From NCBI GenBank assembly GCA_006386115.1, contig VFIW01000002.1, positions 1,177,526-1,241,525 on the forward strand: a DNA stretch of 64,000 nucleotides, in the 5' to 3' direction. How positions within the stretch are numbered: the first letter of the stretch is position 1; every line of letters starts with the position of its first letter. Origin of the DNA: Globisporangium splendens (Eukaryota; Oomycota; Peronosporomycetes; Pythiales; Pythiaceae). The notes below the pieces were generated by a model that saw nothing but the letters and a program-made list of their open reading frames with translations, had not been told where the DNA came from and did no database searches. Below are positions 41,670 through 51,768 of the stretch, piece by piece. Made by a program: the position numbers and the translations under genes.

Positions 41670-42093
41670 TGTTAAAGGTCGAAAGCGGTCGATGGACGGA
41701 ATCTAGAAGAGAAGAGCTTGAGATGATAAAATGGAAAGTGAGATTGGCTTAGAGTGTGGTTGCGCCGCAGTGCATGGCGCAAGCCATCACCGTTGGACAC
41801 AAACACTGATGTGTGGATGCGAGCTTCGATCGCTCGCAGCCACAAGAAACTAGTGGTCACTACGCTCCTAGCCACACAAAGTGGGTGGGTGTGGGTACCT
41901 ACGCTAGCCAATCAAAATGCAGAGTCCTACGCTGTCACACTTCGGACCTTATCCCATATGCATGATTACGCACTGTGCAGATGATGATGTCATGGGGTCG
42001 ACAGTCATCTGCACATGAGTGCTGGTCCCGTTGCTGAATGCACAGCGTGGGCACAAGCGCGGCACAGTGTGCCAGCGACTTGGTACACTTAAT
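41670..42093 (-). repeat. 3' LTR of copia E
   Basis: On the minus strand it runs from ATTAAGTGTACC to TTTAACA. The stop codon of pol (TAA, 42,091-42,089) lies within the first bases of the repeat. Direct copy at 46,082-46,505. Confidence 0.9.
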
Positions 42094-43975
42094 AGCCTCC
42101 CTCAACGGGGACAGCAACGATGCCGAGTGCGGTCGTCAAGTCTTGGTGTCTCGGACCTGGCAACCCCTTGGTGAGCAGATCGGCCAACATCTTGGCTGTC
42201 TCGCAGTACACGACTCCCACGGCACCGGACTTCACTTCGTCACGGATGTGATGGAACTTGATGTCGATGTGCTTGGCTCGACCATGGTTGACTGGGTTCT
42301 TGGTCATCTTGATGCATGACTGGTTGTCTTCGTGGATCACGAGCTTGGGGCAGTCGGTGCCGGCAGCAGTGAGGATCTCGCACAGAAGTCGGTGCACCCA
42401 CTTGCCTTCTTGGATCGCCAGGCTGAGCGCAATGTACTCGGCCTCACTCGTCGAGAGCGACACGCTGGACTGTTTCTTGCTGCCCCAGCCGATCGGTCCG
42501 CCGACCATCTTGAACACATAGCCGGAAGTCGACTTGCGATCCGAAACGTCGCCGGCCCAGTCGGCGTCGGAGTAGCACTCGAAGTCGACTTGTCCGCTCG
42601 ACTTGAATCGAATGCCGTGTGACTTGGTGCCTTGCAAGTACCGAAAAATGCGCTTGACCGTCGTCCAGTGCACAACTTGCGGCGATTCCATGAAGCGCGC
42701 AACCATGCCGACTGCGAACGCGATGTCGGGCCGCGTCGCGCACATCAAGTGCATGAGTGCACCGACGGCTTCACGAAAAGGCGCATCGGTGGCAGCCGAG
42801 TCGGGGTCGAACTTGAGCATTTTTGTGCTGATGTCGACCGGACTTGCCGCAGGCTTGCACTCTTCCATGCCGAAACGCCGCAAAATGTCGTCGACGTAAC
42901 GACGCTGGCACAGTGTCACACTGCCATCGTCATCGTCGTGGTCGATGAGCTCGATGCCGAGCACGAACTTGCACTTGCCGCTGTCGGTCATCTCGAAGCG
43001 CTGCTTGAGCTGCTGCTTCACTTGCGCAATGATCTCGACGGAACTTCCGGTCACGATCACGTCGTCGACGTACACCAGGAGCAACGCGCACTGATCATCG
43101 ACGACCTTGAGGTACAGACACGGGTCGAAGTCGGACACGGCAAAGCCGATCGAGCGCACGAACTCGTCGAAAGTCTCGTTCCACACGCGAGACGCCTGCT
43201 TGAGACCATAGATCGACTTGAGCAGCTCGAGGCAGTCGTGGTCGGAGTCGATCTCCATGCCTTCGGGCACCAAGATGAACACGACTTCTTTCATCGCGCC
43301 GTACAGGAACGCCGTCACGACGTCGAGTTGGTCGACGGGCCAGCCGAAGAATTTGGCGAGCGCGATCACGATGCGCAGCGTCACGTACTTCACGACTGGC
43401 GCGAACGTCTCCGTGTAGTCGATGCCGTACTTCTGTTTGAACCCCTTTGCGACGAGTCGAGCCTTGTACTTGTTGATCGACCCGTCCGCGTTGCGCTTGA
43501 TCTTGAAAACCCACTTGGTACCGATAGCGCGTTGACCGGCAGGGAGCTTCGCCGCGCGGAACACACCGTGCAATCTCATCGACTTGAGCTCGGCGCGAAT
43601 CGCATCGCGCCAGTGCACTTGGTCGGGGCCGCTGACAGCTTCTTGAAACGAGGTTGGCGCAGACATGTCGGTCGCAACGACCATGTTCGCGCTTGCGCGC
43701 CACCACTCCACGGGCGAAATGCGCTGCCGAGTCGAACGCCGAGTCGCACCGTCGTCATTGTCGTCCTTTACATCGTCTTCGGTCGGGATTTCGGCCGACT
43801 GCGACGCACCAGCACGGCGTTTGCCAGTGTACTTGAAGTCGGAAAGTCGATAGCCTCCCTCGATGTCGATCGCCTCAAGTCGAGTCAGGAGTTCCGAAAC
43901 GCCACCCGCCGAGTTGTTCAGAAGCGAACCGCCGATCACGGACTCGTCGAAGTTGACATCGCGACTGATCACAAC
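42089..43975 (-). pseudogene. pol of copia E, 3' part: RT and RNase H
   Basis: 627 codons open in this frame. RT: RAIGTKWVFKIKRNADGS, YGIDYTETFAPVVKY, QLDVVTAFLYGAM, IYGLKQASRVWNE and the active site YVDDVIVTG; RNase H: YSDADWAGDVSDRKSTSGY, SEAEYIALSLAIQEG, RAKHIDIKFHHIRDE. It is separated from the integrase frame by a single-base shift at the GGGG run near 43,975. Confidence 0.92.
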
Positions 43976-46077
43976 GCGCTCCCCTCGATGTCATACACGC
44001 GATACGCCTTCGACGCTTCTTCGTAGCCGACGAAAAGACTGGGTCGCGACTTCGCGTCCCACTTGAGCCGCTTCTCCTTCGGCGTCAGAACGTACGCCAA
44101 ACAGCCGAAAACACGCATGTGCTTGACACTCGGCTTGGACTTGTGCACCATTTCGAACGGTGTCTTCGTGTCGGACTTGGGCGATGGCAGGCGATTTTTG
44201 ATGTAAATCGCCGTCATCACAGCTTCGGCCCGGAACGACTTGTCCAAGCGCGCGTGGTGGAGCATGCATCGACCGATGGTCACGATAGTGCGAATCGCGC
44301 GCTCTGCAGTGCCGTTCGCCTGGTGCGCGTACGGAACCGTCACTTGCTGCATGATGCCGCGATCTGCATAGAACTGCTTGATCGAGTTCGTCGCGAACTC
44401 CTTGGCCCCGTCATGGCGAACGAACTTGACACGAGCGCCGAACTGGTTGCCGACTTGTACGATGAACTTTTTGAGCATCGCCTCGCTGTCGGACTTGTGC
44501 TCGAGGCAAAAGCCTTGCATCGAGCCACTGCTCTCGTCGACGATCAGAAGCAAATACTTGCTTCCACCGATGCTGTCGACTTCCATCGGGCCACAGATGT
44601 CGAAGTGCAGCAGTTCGAAGAGTCCGAAACTGCGCTTCTCGTAGTTGGTCTTGAATGGTTATTGGACCATTTTGCCTTGCTGGCAACCGCGACGCGCAGC
44701 CAAATCCGGCGCAAAGTCTGCGTCCTTGACCATGCGCTTGTCGACAAGTTGGCGAAGTGCTTGCACCGACGCATGACCCATGCGCTCGTGCAAAGTCGAC
44801 GCCGAGTTGACCTTCGTCGCCACCATCGCAGACTTCGGTGCCGAACTCGCTGGAACACGGAGCCAGTAGAGACCGTCGACAAAGTCGGCAGTCGCGACCA
44901 CCTTGCGCGAGTTCTTCATCAACACGTTCATGCTCGGACCGTCGAACACGACTTGGAACTTGTTCGCCTTGTTGATCTGCGGGATTGAGAGCAGGTTCTT
45001 GCCGATAGTTGGCACGAACAGCACGTCGTTCACCTCGAGATCGCGCACTCGACCGTTTGGCAGCGCGATCCGCTCGTGCACCGTGCCGACGCCGAGGATC
45101 TTGGTCTTGTTCCCGTTCGCAACGACCAAATCGCCATGGTCGTCCTCGTCCAGGTGCACAAACTTGGACTTGTCGTTGCAGATGTGGTGCGTCGCGCCAC
45201 TGTCGATCGCCCACATCCCGCACTTGTCGTCCTTCGCAGCAGTCATGCTGCATTCCATGGACACGACGAACGCCAGTCGCGTGTCATCGTCGTAGTCGGA
45301 GTAGTCGTCGCGCTCGACGTAGTTGGTCCGCTTGCCCGCGCAGCCGCCCGTGCGCTTGCGCCTTTGCTGCTTGTTCTTGGTCCAGCACCGGTCGACGGTG
45401 TGGCCGACCTTGCCACAAAACGAGCACACCCAAGGCTCGTTCTCGGCAGCAAACGCTTTCGCACGATCTTCGGTCTTGATCACCTTCTTCTCACCCGAGC
45501 GCTTGATATGCTCGTTCGTGAGTGCTTGAACGACGTCTTGCGTCTTGAGATCCGCGTTCCGCATCTCCAAGTTCAGCACGACGTTGTCGTAGCTCTTGGG
45601 CAGACTGCGTAGCAGACAGATTGCCACGTCTTCGTCCTCCATCTTCGCGCCGATGCTGACGAGCTTGGCGTGGATATTGAGAACCTCGTTGCAGTGGTGC
45701 AACAGATTGTCGCCTTCCTTCATCTCGATGCTGAACAACTGGCGTTTGAGGAAGATGCGACCCGCCTTCTGCGAGCCTTCGTGCATCGCCTTCAGTCGTC
45801 CCCACGCGACCCACGCCTCTTCGCAGTCGTCGACGATGTGATGGTACTCAGCGTCGATGTGCAGCAGGAGCAGGCCGAATGCGACGTTGTTCGTACGAAT
45901 GTACTCGTCCTTGATGCGCGCGTCCGTGAACGTGGGTGTCACCTCGCGGTTCACCACGTCCCACACGGACTTGGTCAGGAGCACGCCACGCATGTAGCGT
46001 GCCCACGTCGCGTAGTTGTCGCCGTTGAACTTGGCGATCACGGTATTCTCAGTCATGCTTGTCGTGCTTGGACTCAT
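43969..46077 (-). pseudogene. gag-protease-integrase of copia E (one stop)
   Basis: Gag (UBN2-like) from ATG 46,077 or 46,056: [17 protein letters not shown]; zinc knuckle [14 protein letters not shown]; protease [12 protein letters not shown]; integrase zinc region [15 protein letters not shown] with CQQGK; core FDICGPMEVDSIGGSKYLLL and YAHQANGTAERAIRT. TAA at 44,661-44,659 interrupts between CQQGK and the core. All integrase acidic residues appear in place. One long gag-pol frame is the copia norm, so restoration would need only the two changes noted. Confidence 0.92.
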
Positions 46078-46081
46078 AACC
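46065..46081 (-). promoter_or_regulatory. Primer-binding site of copia E, complementary to a half tRNA-Met
   Basis: Directly next to the 5' LTR the sense strand reads GGTTATGAGTCCAAG. Its complement, CTTGGACTCATAACC, has the form of an anticodon arm with CAU in the loop, as expected for the 5' half of a tRNA-Met cut in the anticodon loop, the primer type known from Drosophila copia. The first gag ATG lies within it. Confidence 0.65.
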
Positions 46082-46505
46082 TGTTAAAGGTCGAAAGCGG
46101 TCGATGGACGGAGTCTGGAAGAGAAGAGCTTGAGATGATAAAATGGAAAGTGAGATTGGCTTAGAGTGTGGTTGCGCCGCAGTGCATGGCGCAAGCCATC
46201 ACCGTTGGACACAAATACTGATGTGTGGATGCGAGCTTCGATCGCTCGCAGCCACAAGAAACTAGTGGTCACTACGCTCCTAGCCACACAAAGTGGGTGG
46301 GTGTGGGTACCTACGCTAGCCAATCAAAATGCAGAGTCCTACGCTGTCACACTTCGAACCTTATCCCATATGCATGATTACGCACTGTGCAGATGATGAT
46401 GTCATGGGGTCGACAGTCATCTGCACATGAGTGCTGGTCCCGTTGCTGAATACACAGCGTGGGCACAAGCGCGGCACAGTGTGCCAGCGACTTGGTACAC
46501 TTAAT
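46082..46505 (-). repeat. 5' LTR of copia E
   Basis: 424 bases, direct copy of 41,670-42,093. Ends in TTTAACA next to the primer-binding site. Confidence 0.9.
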
Positions 46506-46647
46506 GAGAAACGTGTGGATCTCGCGCGTGTGCGCCGAGAAAGGGGAACATTCGTGTATTCCTCGGGAAAGAGCACAGCGGCGACGCGTGCGTTAGTTTC
46601 ACCGAGTGTTGGCACATATAGTCACTGTGCTCGCGCACGTGAGTATC

Positions 46648-48005
46648 ATGGCCACCAACAAAGCTGTCCGCGAGAAGCTCGCGCGACAAAAAGGGGAAGG
46701 CGTCGGCACTCTCGTCGAAACTCTGCGCAAGCGCGAGGAAGACAGAGAGGTCGCGTCGAGCGCAAGACGAACGACGGTCGCCGCGGATGCGGTCGACGTG
46801 CCTGCGGAGAGCGACGGCAGGTCTGCTCTCACATCTGATAGCGCTCCTGATATAAGCAGTGAGTTGCGATTCGGAGACCTCCCTTCCGTGAAGCCGTTGT
46901 TCGCGCGTGCTTTGGAAGAGGAAGAAGGAGGAAAATGACGCCGTTGAGGCTGTCAACAATCGTAAGAGGAAGCACGAAGTCCTCATTACAAACGAAGAGG
47001 CAGGAGTGCGAGCCATCGTTCACGATGAGCTCAAGTACTCACTGCCCGAAATGCCGCCGCCAGAACTATGGCCGGCTGGCAAGACCGCATCGAATCTGCT
47101 CGCGAGAGCTAGACTTTGTGCGCGGGACTATGACGCTCAATTTAAAAAATTGGCGTGAAAAGCGATTGCGGGGTGAAAATGGGGAATTGCGTATTCACCC
47201 GATCCCAGTCGTCCTCTTTGTTGGAGAGACGGAAGAAGAGTGCGATGCCGACTTCATGTCGTGCATCAATAAAATTAAGGGAGGTAGCACTCGCACAGTG
47301 TCGACCGATCCGACAGCGCAACGCAGTCAATGCATGCAATTTGCAGTTGACCGTGTTCGTCTGTTTCGCTCCAAGCAGGGCGGTGGCACGCCTCTGCAAG
47401 CGGGTGGTCGCGCTGGTAACAGGCGACAAATTACTCGCGCGAATGACAGTCCCTCAGTTGCGCCTCAAAGGCGTCAACAAGATCCGGGACGTCTTCGCGA
47501 AGACGCTCAGCAGGCTCCCACGAGCTCTGTGACACATCGTACCCACGCCACTTCACAAGGTAGTGGGTGTTCCCCTTACGCCGCTGCACACGCAGCAGGC
47601 GCTCAACATGGCAGTGGCGCTGTCCCTGCTTGTCAATCAGCGGGACAGGTGGCGCCCTACCGCGCTTCAGCATCGGTGGTTGCACCAGATGCGATGGTTC
47701 AGATGGTTCACGCGAACGCATCGTCTTTGGGGGCGCTACAGCAAGCCGTCCGTACCCTTCGCCAGCAATATCTGGACGAAACCTCGCTGTTGAAACAGAG
47801 GGTGACAGCGCTTGAGACGGAGCTGAAGGAAGCTCGTCAGATGCTGGAGGAGTACCATGTCCGCGGGAAGCACTTCCACGCGAGGTACGCTCCGCGAGTG
47901 AAGGCGCTTTGGGAGAGGCACAACGCGCTCGTGTCTCGACGGGTGGCGTCTGAGCCCCCTGATGAGACCGACGTCCTCCCGGACTGGGATAAAAATCCAC
48001 AGTAG
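46648..48005 (+). pseudogene. Antisense ORF of gypsy D
   Basis: On the strand opposite to D's pol. ATG 46,648 (MATNKAVREKLARQKGEG) runs to ~46,930, then the frame moves twice, at GAAGGAGG (~46,930) and at the A run TTTAAAAAATTGG (~47,145), each time by one base, and stays open to 48,005. Landmarks: NNRKRKHE basic motif, REKRLRGENGELR, HPIPVVLFVGETEEECDADF and a C-terminal coiled coil LLKQRVTALETELKEARQML. No stop falls within the joined frames. It overlaps the chromodomain and linker of pol (47,431-48,005) in the same phase as in A, B and C. Before copia E inserted, its start lay about 200 bases inside the 3' LTR. Confidence 0.5.
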
Positions 48006-49930
48006 CGTCATGGTAGCGTTTCAGCAAACCCACGTAGAACACGGGGTGCGTTGCCATTCTCGTTGGGAGATCGAGCTTGTAATTCAAGTCTCCAATCTTC
48101 TCCACAACAGTATACGGCCCGATAAATCGTGGCAACAACTTACTCCCGCTGGGGAGCGTTGTGACTGCATCGTTTGGTAGGTTTTTAATGCTCAAAAGTA
48201 CTTTATCACCCACACAAAACGTTTGTTTGTTCTTTCTACCCGATTTATCGGCGTAGAGCTTTTGCTTGTCTTGCGCAGCAGCTAGTCGGTCGCGTACGCG
48301 ACGCAACAATGCTGCGCGCTCATCGACAAATTGCCGCGCTGCCGCGACGGCTTTGTCTTGCTTTTTCGTTGCTCTCGCAGCGCGTGCTGCAGAGAGATCT
48401 ATTTCTGCGCCGGTGGGTGACACCGCGCGTCCTTCCATTCGTGGCTGACGCTCGCACGAGCAGTCGCCTGATTCCGTCTGAGACTGGCTATTTTTAGCAC
48501 GAGTACCGTAACTCAGTACCGTGGGTGATCCATCTATAGACACACGAGTACCGTAACTCAGTACCGTGCCCGACATGTCAATACTCTGCGTGCTGTCCGG
48601 TAAGACCGTGACAGATTCGGAACGCGATCGCACAGGCGGCGCATCGCGCGCGTCCACGTGAGCGTCGACGCCACGTCCGGTGACGGAGATCGCGCGCTCG
48701 CATCGAGCGCAGCGAGTTGCCCTCCTACCGCAGAACGTTCGACGCCCTCGAACAGAGTGGCGGGTACGCGCAGGTGCCGCAGCGAGTTAAAGTAGAACGG
48801 AGTCACGGCCGTAGAGGCGTGCTCGCTGCTATTTATAGCAAACTCGGCGTACGGCAGCCAGCGGCTCCAGTCGCGGGGATGATCGACAGCGATGCTGCGA
48901 AGAATATCCTCGACGACACGGTTCACGCGCTCAGTTTGCCCGTCTGTCTCGGGGTGATCGGCAGTGGACAACGCCAGATCTGTGCCGAGCAGGCGAAAGA
49001 GTTCGCGGTAAAACGCGGGTCCCGGTCTGATACAATAGACTCGGGCAAGCCGTGATAGCGGAACACGTGCTCTAAAAATAGGCACGCCGTCTCTTGCGCA
49101 GTGACATGCTTGCGCACGGGTGCAACGTGCACCATTTTGCTCAGTCGATCGACGAACACGACGACGCCTGTGTTGCGCGCCTTGTCTTCCGGGAAACCGA
49201 AGACGAAATCCATGCTGACCGACTTCCAGCAGTCTTGCGGAATCGGCAGCGGCGCTTTGTTCTTGCCCGCAGGCTTCACGCGCTGGCACTGTTCGCATGA
49301 GCGTACATAATTGGCCACCCATTTGTATTGGTGTGGCCACCAAAACACATTAGACACTTGCAAGAAGGTCTTTTCACGCCCGAGATGCCCACTCGCTGGT
49401 GCATCGTGAAACTCATGCAGGATCGAAAGTTTCAGATTCTGGTCATGCGGTACATACACACGCGGGTAATCAAAGTTGGACAGTCGATGCCACAACAACC
49501 CGTCGTGGTAACTAAACCGAGCAAGCTTTGACTCGAGTTTGGCAGGCAATGACTCTTTGGACGAGCCGTCAAAGTGAGCAATCAACAAGCGACATTCATC
49601 GTCCTTTGCATAAAGCGACTGAATGTTGTCCTTGAGCTTTGTTTGCACTCGACTGATGCTCAGATGCATGAGATCAGGAGTGCGCTCCAAACACAGGGCG
49701 TCAGAGCTGTCGTCAACGCTCGACTCGTAATCTGGACGGCGCGAGAGCGCGTCCGCCAGAACATTTTCCTTTCCCGGCTTGTATTCGACCCGAAAGTTGA
49801 ACTCGGAGAAGAATGCAAGCCATCGCGCCATTCGCTGCGATAAATGGGGGGAATTAATCGCGGTCCGCAAGGACGCGTGATCCGTGTACACAACGAACGG
49901 TGTCGCACCCAAAAGGTGGACCCTGAACTT
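47431..49930 (-). pseudogene. pol of gypsy D: RNase H end, integrase, chromodomain
   Basis: From the join: KFRVHLLGATPFVVYTDHAS, SQRMARWLAFFSEFNFRVEY, ADALSRRPDY; integrase zinc region YKWVANYVRSCEQCQRVK; core SVSMDFVFGFPED, ADHPETDGQTERVNRV; HPVFYVGLLKRYH; chromodomain THYLVKWRGYDVSQSSWEP at the end. Single-base frameshifts near 49,010 (within the integrase core) and near 48,660. Confidence 0.9.
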
Positions 49931-49938
49931 AAGAGGGC
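49926..49938. other. Join between eukaryotic and bacterial DNA
   Basis: Left of this point the minus strand reads as RNase H of gypsy D; right of it the minus strand reads as a LysR protein. Both frames stop here without their natural continuation. Base composition, gene structure and codon use all change at the same place. Confidence 0.92.
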
Positions 49939-50297
49939 GCGATGCCTGGATGCCGCGCCACCCAGGTGCGCAGCACGGGCGGCATGATGCCGGTCAGGGC
50001 GGTGGGCGTGGCGCCCAGCCGCAAGGGCCCTGCAGGCAGCTCCGTGTCCGACGCGGCCGAGCGCAGGTCGCGCACGTCGCGCAGGATGGCGCGCGCCCGC
50101 TCCAGGATGCGCACGCCGGCAGGCGTGGGTTTGACCGTACGGCCCGAGCGTGCGATCAACGCGCTGCCCACGTCGGCTTCCAGCGCGCGCAGCCGTTGCT
50201 GCACCGTCGCTGGCGTCAGCCCCTGGTGGCGGGCGGCTTGGGCGATGGAACCCAGTTCCACCACATGCACATACGTCTGCAAAAAGCGTGAGTCCAC
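49930..50297 (-). CDS. LysR-type regulator, C-terminus cut by the join
   Basis: Likely GTG start at 50,297. About 120 residues remain: the winged helix-turn-helix (FLQTYVHVVELGSIAQAARH, GLTPATVQQRLRALEADVG) and the first part of the effector domain (GPLRLGATPTAL). The effector domain is otherwise lost. Divergent from the enolase-superfamily gene with 160 bases between, the usual LysR arrangement, so it probably controls that gene in the source bacterium. Confidence 0.85.
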
Positions 50298-50457
50298 ACC
50301 GGCCTGCCTATCGGGAAGATGGTTTTTCCGTATTCTAAAGATGCGTGAAGATAATTGTTGTTTTCTTTGGGCAGGGGAAGAATACGTCCAGGCGATCAGG
50401 CAGCGCGCGGCGCGCCGATCGGTCCAGCCGATTTCACTGTCATCAAGGAGCTTGCCC

Positions 50458-51585
50458 GTGCCCATCATTGAATCCATAGACGTATGCGCCGCGGCGGTGC
50501 CTCTGGATAAAGTCACCTCGTTCTCCAACCGCACCGTGTCCACCCGCCACTATGGCCTGGTCAAGGTGCGCTCTACCGATGGCGTCGAAGGCATCGGCTT
50601 TTGCTACGTGGGCAGCGCCGGCGGCGCCATTTTCGAGGCCGCCGTCCAGAGCCTGCTGGGACCTGTGCTGCTGGGCAAGGATTCGCATGCGGTCGAAGGC
50701 CTGTGGCAGGCGATGTATCAGGAAGCGCTGTTGCAGGGCCGGCAGGGCACGGTGATGCGCGCATTGAGCGCGCTGGACATCGCGTTGTGGGACCTGAATG
50801 CCAAGACCGCGGGCCTGCCGCTGCACAAATTCCTGGGCGCGATGGAATTGGAATCGGTGCCGGCGTATGCCAGCGGCGGTTATTACCTGGATGGCAAGAC
50901 CCCGCAGCACCTGGGCGAGGAGATGGCCAGCTATGTTGCCAAGGGCTTTGGCGCCGTCAAGATGAAGACTGGCCGCCTCTCGCCCCGCGAGGAAGAAGCG
51001 CGTCTGAAGGCCGCGCGCGAAGCCGTGGGGCCGGATGTCGAGTTGATGATGGACTGCAATAACGCCTGGCAGGACGTGACGCAGGCCATGCAGTACATCC
51101 GCCGTTTCGAGCAATACGAACCGTACTTCATCGAGGAACCGTTCGGCCCGGACGACATCGACAGCCATGCCAAGCTGGCGCGGCTGACGCATCTGCCGAT
51201 CGCCACGGCCGAAATCGGCTACGGCCGCTGGTATCACAAGGAACTGCTGGACAAGGGCGCGGCCGGCATCCTGCAGACGGACGCGGCGGTCTGCGGCGGC
51301 ATCACCGAATGGAAGCGCATCGCGGCCACGGCGGCCAGCTACGGCGTGGTGGTGTGCCCGCACTGGTTTCACGACGTGCATGCGCCGCTGGTCGCGGCCA
51401 CGCCCAACGCGCGCTATGTCGAATTCTTCTGGGACGACCAGGTGCTGAACTTCCGCAAGCTGGTCGACCGCCAACTGACCCACAAGCAGGGCCGCGTGAT
51501 CCTGCATCAGGAGCCGGGGCTGGGATTCGGCTTTGACGAGCGCATGGTCGAACGCTTCGGCAAGTGGACGCGCGTCGGCCGCTAG
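50458..51585 (+). CDS. Enolase-superfamily enzyme, mandelate racemase/muconate cycloisomerase type
   Basis: 375 residues from GTG 50,458, preceded by AAGGAG at seven bases. The barrel shows VKMKTG (KxK catalytic pair), MDCNNAW (metal Asp), FIEEPFGPDD (metal Glu), ATAEIGYG (metal Glu) and CPHWFHDVH (catalytic His region), the order of mandelate racemase. It abstracts a proton next to a carboxylate; the substrate cannot be read from sequence. Followed after 183 bases by a Bug receptor, so an acid sugar or similar carboxylate is a fair guess. Confidence 0.88.
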   Translation: MPIIESIDVCAAAVPLDKVTSFSNRTVSTRHYGLVKVRSTDGVEGIGFCYVGSAGGAIFEAAVQSLLGPVLLGKDSHAVEGLWQAMYQEALLQGRQGTVMRALSALDIALWDLNAKTAGLPLHKFLGAMELESVPAYASGGYYLDGKTPQHLGEEMASYVAKGFGAVKMKTGRLSPREEEARLKAAREAVGPDVELMMDCNNAWQDVTQAMQYIRRFEQYEPYFIEEPFGPDDIDSHAKLARLTHLPIATAEIGYGRWYHKELLDKGAAGILQTDAAVCGGITEWKRIAATAASYGVVVCPHWFHDVHAPLVAATPNARYVEFFWDDQVLNFRKLVDRQLTHKQGRVILHQEPGLGFGFDERMVERFGKWTRVGR

Positions 51586-51768
51586 GCCACTCGCGAGGCG
51601 CCGCGCCAAACGTCACATGCGGTGCGCATGCGGCAGCGGCGCCGGTTCACGCAGGTGTCGTACCGAAGGTCCGCATCCAGGCCGCGCCAGATGGCCGGAT
51701 GCCACAGAGGCAGGCAGTGTCCACATAACCAGTTGCCGGCCTTTGGACCGGCGCGGCAGGAGACAACA

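Larger units (their letters stand above)
41670..46505 (-). mobile_element. Ty1/copia element E, nearly intact, minus strand
   Basis: Two 424-base LTRs enclose gag-pol; GAGAAA stands on both sides (41,664-41,669 and 46,506-46,511). By eye about five differences separate the LTRs (roughly 1%), so insertion is recent. Only two lesions in ~4 kb of coding sequence. Confidence 0.93.
41086..49930 (-). mobile_element. Ty3/gypsy chromovirus D, minus strand, interrupted by copia E and cut by the bacterial join
   Basis: Reading leftward from the join: end of RT/RNase H, integrase, chromodomain, 3' region (46,506-47,430), insertion of copia E, then 41,622-41,669 and the 3' LTR. gag, protease and most of RT are absent because the eukaryotic sequence ends at ~49,930. 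A different family from A/B and C by sequence. Confidence 0.85.

Noticed and set aside
42632..44026. 464-codon plus-strand frame opposite copia E pol
   Set aside because: It mirrors RT and RNase H with no separate start context or family features, and unlike the gypsy antisense ORFs it does not begin near an LTR or extend beyond pol.
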